Positions 59,676 through 64,000 of a stretch of DNA of 64,000 nucleotides are shown here, in pieces. Made by a program: the position numbers and the translations under genes. Under the pieces are notes generated by a model. That model saw nothing but the letters and a program-made list of their open reading frames with translations, had not been told where the DNA came from and ran no database searches. The number at the start of each line of letters is the position of its first letter. Position 1 is the stretch's first letter. The DNA comes from Cryptomeria japonica (taxonomy: Eukaryota; Streptophyta; Pinopsida; Cupressales; Cupressaceae): contig NC_081414.1 in NCBI RefSeq assembly GCF_030272615.1, forward strand, positions 522,659,637 through 522,723,636. The letters run 5' to 3'.

Positions 59676-62600
59676 TTAAAACAAAAAAGGAAATGACTGC
59701 TGCATTTCCTTAGTATCTTCCCATGTAGCATTCTTTTCATCATACTAGTCCCATTGCACTTTACACTGATCAACCTCTCTGTTGTGCAACTGGCACTGGC
59801 ACCTCTCCAAGATTCTAAATGGCTCTCTCATTATTCCTCCCATTTCCTGGACCTGTAAGGCATCCCAATTCAAAATGTGTTTCTCATAAGGTACATACTT
59901 CTTAAGAAGAGATACATGGAAGACATCATGGATTTGGCTCAATTGAGGAGGTAAGGCCAACCAGTATGCAATTGGATTAATCCTTCCTAATATTTCAAAG
60001 GGTCCAATATAACGAGGTGCAAGCTTAGTATTTTTCCCAAATCTTATGGAACTCTTGTGTGGCCTAACCCTTAGGGAGACTTTCTCTCCCACCTCAAACT
60101 GCCTTGGTGTCCTGTTTTTGTCTGCATAACTTTTCTGCCTATCTAAGGCTTCCTTCAATCTTTTCCTAATTTCCTTACTTTTCCTTTCCATCTCCTTCAA
60201 CATATCTAGTCCAACAATTACTCTATCTTCAAGACTATCCCAACTCAAAGGTGTTCGACATGGTCTGCCATTTAATGCTTCGAAAGGTGCCATTCCCAAA
60301 GATGTTTGATATGTATTATTGTAAGAAAATTCTACTAGAGGTAGGTATTCTTCCCATTTCTTCTATTGGTCCATGCAATACATGCGAAGTAGGTCTTCCA
60401 TAATCTGATTTGTCCTTTCTGTCTGACCGTCAGTTTCAGGATGGTATGCAATGCTAAAATTTAGTTGAGTTCCTAGAGCTGATTGAAGAGTGGTCCAAAA
60501 CCTTGAAGTGAATCTAGCATCTCTATCTGATATGATTTTCTCTGGTATTCCATGTAACCTAAATATTTCCTTAACAAAGCACCTAGCCAAGGTAGGTGCA
60601 TCATCCGTTAGGTTCCCTTGTATAAAGTGTGCCACCTTAGTGAGTTTGTCAATCACCACCATTATTGCATCATGCCTAGAAGGTGACATGGGTAACCCTT
60701 GTACAAAATTCATGCTAATAACTTGCCACTTGTGTTGAGGTACATCGTGCAATTGTAATAATCTAGCTGGATGTCTATGTTTTGCCTTTACCCTTTGACA
60801 CTCCAAACATTTAGCCACATACTTGACAATGTTATTCTTCATCCCTTGCCAAAAGTATAACTTCTTTAGATCTACATAAAATTTGTTAACTCTTGGGTGC
60901 CCTGAATAAGGGGCATTGTGAGCCTCCGACAAGACTAATTCCCTTAAGTTCCTTGAATTAGGAATATAGATTCTATTATTGTATCTGAGCAACACATCTT
61001 CATCTAATGTATACCCTTCAATCTTAGGATCGATTGGATCGTATTCTAAAGTCAACTTGACTTGCTCATACCATGGGTCATGTCCTTGTTCATCCATTAC
61101 TTGCCTTTTGAAAGAAGTTTTGAATGTTGTTATAGTCATCAAGTGTCTCCTCTTACTTAAGGCATCTGCCACCCTATTTTCCTTCCCCTTAATATATTCA
61201 ATTTAAAAATCATATTAACTTATAAACTCTAACCACCTTCTTTGTCTGGCATTTAAGTGGGGTTGGGTAAAGATGTATTTTAGTCCTTGGTTATCTGCCT
61301 TTAACTCAAAGGGCTTCCCTAGTAAGAAGTGTCTCCATTTTTATAGGGCATGCACAATCGCTGCCAACTCTAAGTCATGGGGTGCATAATTGACTTGATG
61401 AGTCTTTATCTTTCGGGATTCGTAAGCTACTACCCCTTCATCTTGGACAAGTACTCCTCCTAAACCTTCAATAGAAGTATCAGTTACGACTATGAAGTGT
61501 CCATTTGGATCTAGTACCTTTAGAATGGGTGTTGAAGTTAGCTTCCTTTTCAAAATTTGGAATGCCTTATCACTTTTTTCTATCCACATAAACCTTTTAT
61601 CCTTCCTTTGTAATGAGGTGATGGGGTTTGCTATCTTAGAAAATCCTTCCACAAACCTCCTATAGTAACCTGCTAGCCCCATAAAGCTTCTTACCTCTAA
61701 AACATTTTTAGGGATCGACCATTCTACTATTGCCTTTATTTTATCTGGATCAACTACTATTCCTTCCTTTGATATTATATGCCCAAGGTAGTGAATCTTT
61801 TCCTCGAAGAAGCCACATTTTGACAATTTCTCATATAACTTATGTTCTCTCAACCTTTGCAAAACAATTTGTAGGTGTACTAAATGTTCCTCCTCATTCC
61901 TAGAGTAAATCAATATGTCATCCAGAAATACCAAAACAAATTTATCCAAGTAGTCATGGAGTACACTATTCATTAAGTTCTTAAATGCAGCTGGGGCATT
62001 GGTTACACCAAAAGGAACTACTATGAATTCATAATGCCCATATCTAGTCCTGAAAGTTGTTTTCGGAATGTCTTCCTCGTTAATTCTGAGTTGATGGTAC
62101 CCTGACCGGAGGTCTATCTTTGAGAAAACTGCTGATCCTTTCATTTGGTCAAAAAGATCCTCTATGCAAGGTAAGGGATACCTATTCTTTATGGTGACCT
62201 TGTTCAACATCCTATAGTCGATGCATAGTCTTAAGGTTCCATCCTTCTTCTTAACAAATAAGACTGGCACTCCCCATGGTGATACACTTGGCCTTATTAA
62301 TCCCTTAACTAAGAGTTCCTCTAATTGCATTTTGAGCTCTTTTAATTCAGTTGTGTTCATTCGATAAGGTGCCCTTGATACTGGTTCAGCTCCTGGTAGT
62401 ACTTCGATAGAAAAGTCAAACTTCCTTTTAGGGGGTAAGCCGAGTAATTCTTCTAGAAAAACATCCTTGAACTCTTTTAAGAAGGGGGTATTTTCAAAGG
62501 TTGGTGTATTTTCCTCTTTTCCTTCATCAATTTCAACCATATAGATTAAGCCTCCTCTTCTCCTTTCCTTCTTTAATTGCATGGCTGAGATGGTTTCTAT

Positions 62601-64000
62601 ATTAATGAGTTTAAACTTTCCTTGGATTTTGACCTTTTTCCCCTCATCATCCAAACATTCAACAACTTTGTTATAGCAATCTACATTAGCTTGATGGTCT
62701 GTTAACCAACTCATTCCAATAATTACATCATATAATCCCAGGGGTGCCACATAGAGATCTACCCTTGTTTCAAACTTAGGAAATTGTACCCTTGCCCTCA
62801 GCAAACACTTAGTTACTTCCCTAGTTGCCTTATCTCCATATTGAACCATCCATGATGAATCCATTTGATTAAATTTTACTACATATTTGCTTACTGATTC
62901 AAGTGAGATGAAACATTCAGATGATCTAGTATCAATTAGAATTGAAATTGGTTGTTCAAATAGTGTACCTGTAGTTTCCATGGGGACATTCTGGTACCTT
63001 CCTCTTCGGTTCCTAATTGCTACATGAATCCTTTGTTGGGGCCATTGTTGGGGTTGGTTGGCCCTAATTTTTCCTTGCATCCTAGGGCACTCTCTGGCAA
63101 AATGGTTTTCCCCACACATAAAGTATCCACCTAGAAGACCCCTCCTGCCTTGATTCTTAGGGGGGTCATTCCTTGTTTCATTGGCATTGGGTGGATAAGT
63201 TACCCTGTTTTGCTGGTCATTCCTATTATAGTTGCTTATGTTATTATTGCCCCTATTATTATTATTATTATTTCCATTCCTCTGATATTGATTAGGAGGT
63301 GGCCTTCTTTGGAAAGAATTATTCCTTTGACCTTTGTTGAAATTAGTGTTCCCGTTGAATTCCTGCTTCCTTTTAAATGAGTGGTTCCCATTATAGTTCT
63401 GCCATGCTAGTGTTTGAATCTTCCTCTCTTGCCTTAGGGACTTTTCAAGTACTTCGTTCATGTTTTTGGGTCCATGCATGTCCACCTCTGCCCCTATGTT
63501 GGCATTTAGCCCCAAAATGAACTTCCTTTCTTGGCCTTCTTCATCTTTCTGGTAAATAGGTACATATTTAAGCAACTTGGTGAACTTATCCCAATATTGT
63601 TGAATGGATAGGGGCCCTTGACATAGATTATGGAATTTCGTCACCTTCTCATCAAAGAACAATTGAGGGAGCCACCTATCTCAGAAGTGGTGAACAAATT
63701 GATCCCATGTGACCGTATCCCTACTATACCCATTTTGTTCCTTGGTGTTGGTCCACCAACTAGCTCCCTCCCCTGTGAGTTGATAGGAACCCCATAAAGC
63801 CTTGGTTGTTTTGCTAAAATCTCTTAGTTCAAAATACTTTTCCGTTTCATTTAACCAATTCTCAGCTCCTTCACCAATTTGCCTCCCATCGAACTTAGGA
63901 GGGGTGATTTTCTTTAAGTCCTTGGAGAGTTCCAATATGTTATTTTCCTTTCTATTACCCACCATATTCCCTTGATTGCTACCAGGGATTCCATTTTCGG
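59676..64000 (-). pseudogene. Ty3/gypsy chromovirus gag-pol (5' end outside window)
   Basis: A single reading frame from the window edge to a TAA at 59676, with stops at 63681 (TGA), 61341, 61215, 61203, 60363 (TAG) and 59745 (TAG) but no frameshift. In order: Gag ([34 protein letters not shown]), Asn-rich linker, a zinc knuckle whose first Cys is Tyr ([13 protein letters not shown]), protease (LIDTRSS; DTG is DTR), RT ([17 protein letters not shown] intact), RNase H, integrase zinc finger (HPRVNK...CLECQ), integrase core with ISMNFV where the first catalytic D is N, DRDARFTS, and ETDGQTERTNQ. The end has RILERCQCQLHN...VQWD...ATWE, a chromodomain-like module. The order and chromodomain indicate the chromovirus branch (Tekay/Del-like). 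Damage to protease and integrase makes it inactive. Confidence 0.9.

Noticed and set aside
1-64000. CRISPR array, rRNA or prokaryotic operon
   Set aside because: No regularly spaced identical repeats with unique spacers, no rRNA-like sequence, and GT-AG introns and plant LTR elements throughout.

Overview
This window looks like plant nuclear DNA, most likely from a gymnosperm with a large genome (inference). I recognise no intact single-copy host gene and no rRNA, tRNA or CRISPR. Nearly everything is nested, decayed transposable elements: Ty1/copia, two Ty3/gypsy lineages, LTR elements without pol, a SINE, and transposase-like relics. Almost every coding stretch has in-frame stops or frameshifts, so most are called pseudogenes.

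Layout. 20-2985 (+) is a decayed transposase-like gene with DDE-type motifs; a truncated relative lies at 13439-14410. 3560-6986 (+) is a solo LTR of about 3.4 kb whose family reappears inverted at 56129-59602. 6987-9439 holds the 3' end of another (+) LTR element. 9440-10260 (-) is an unidentified proline-rich gene relic. 11022-11350 (-) is a tRNA-derived SINE with a perfect 15-bp target duplication. 11421-13190 is a fold-back structure of purine and pyrimidine tracts between 50-bp inverted repeats. 14411-20295 (-) is a pol-less LTR element ('element A') lacking its right LTR.

20296-33265 (-) is a Tat-like Ty3/gypsy element: protease, RT, two RNase H domains, integrase, and a plant mobile domain (PMD) gene in antisense between integrase and the left LTR fragment. 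Another LTR remnant (20815-22284) sits within its left end. At 33266 a copia element (+) cuts into its right LTR. That copia has a 5' LTR, a PBS and gag, then a tandem array of about five copies of a 1.61-kb segment (zinc knuckle, protease, integrase) instead of a normal pol. A second pol-less element ('element B', 38858-46783, -) is inserted in the third copy with a 5-bp duplication GTTTG.

50338-54464 (-) is a decayed long gene with a G-patch motif. 56129-64000 (-) is the 3' part of a Ty3/gypsy chromovirus: gag-pol in one frame with six stops and a chromodomain-like end.

How parts relate. Elements A and B share a plan: a coiled-coil, multi-zinc-knuckle ORF1, then a long ORF2 that I do not recognise, and no polymerase. 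Element B carries the same methionine-tRNA-type PBS as the copia element, and the LTRs of A, B, the remnant and copia share terminal motifs, so copia machinery may have mobilised them. This is inference.
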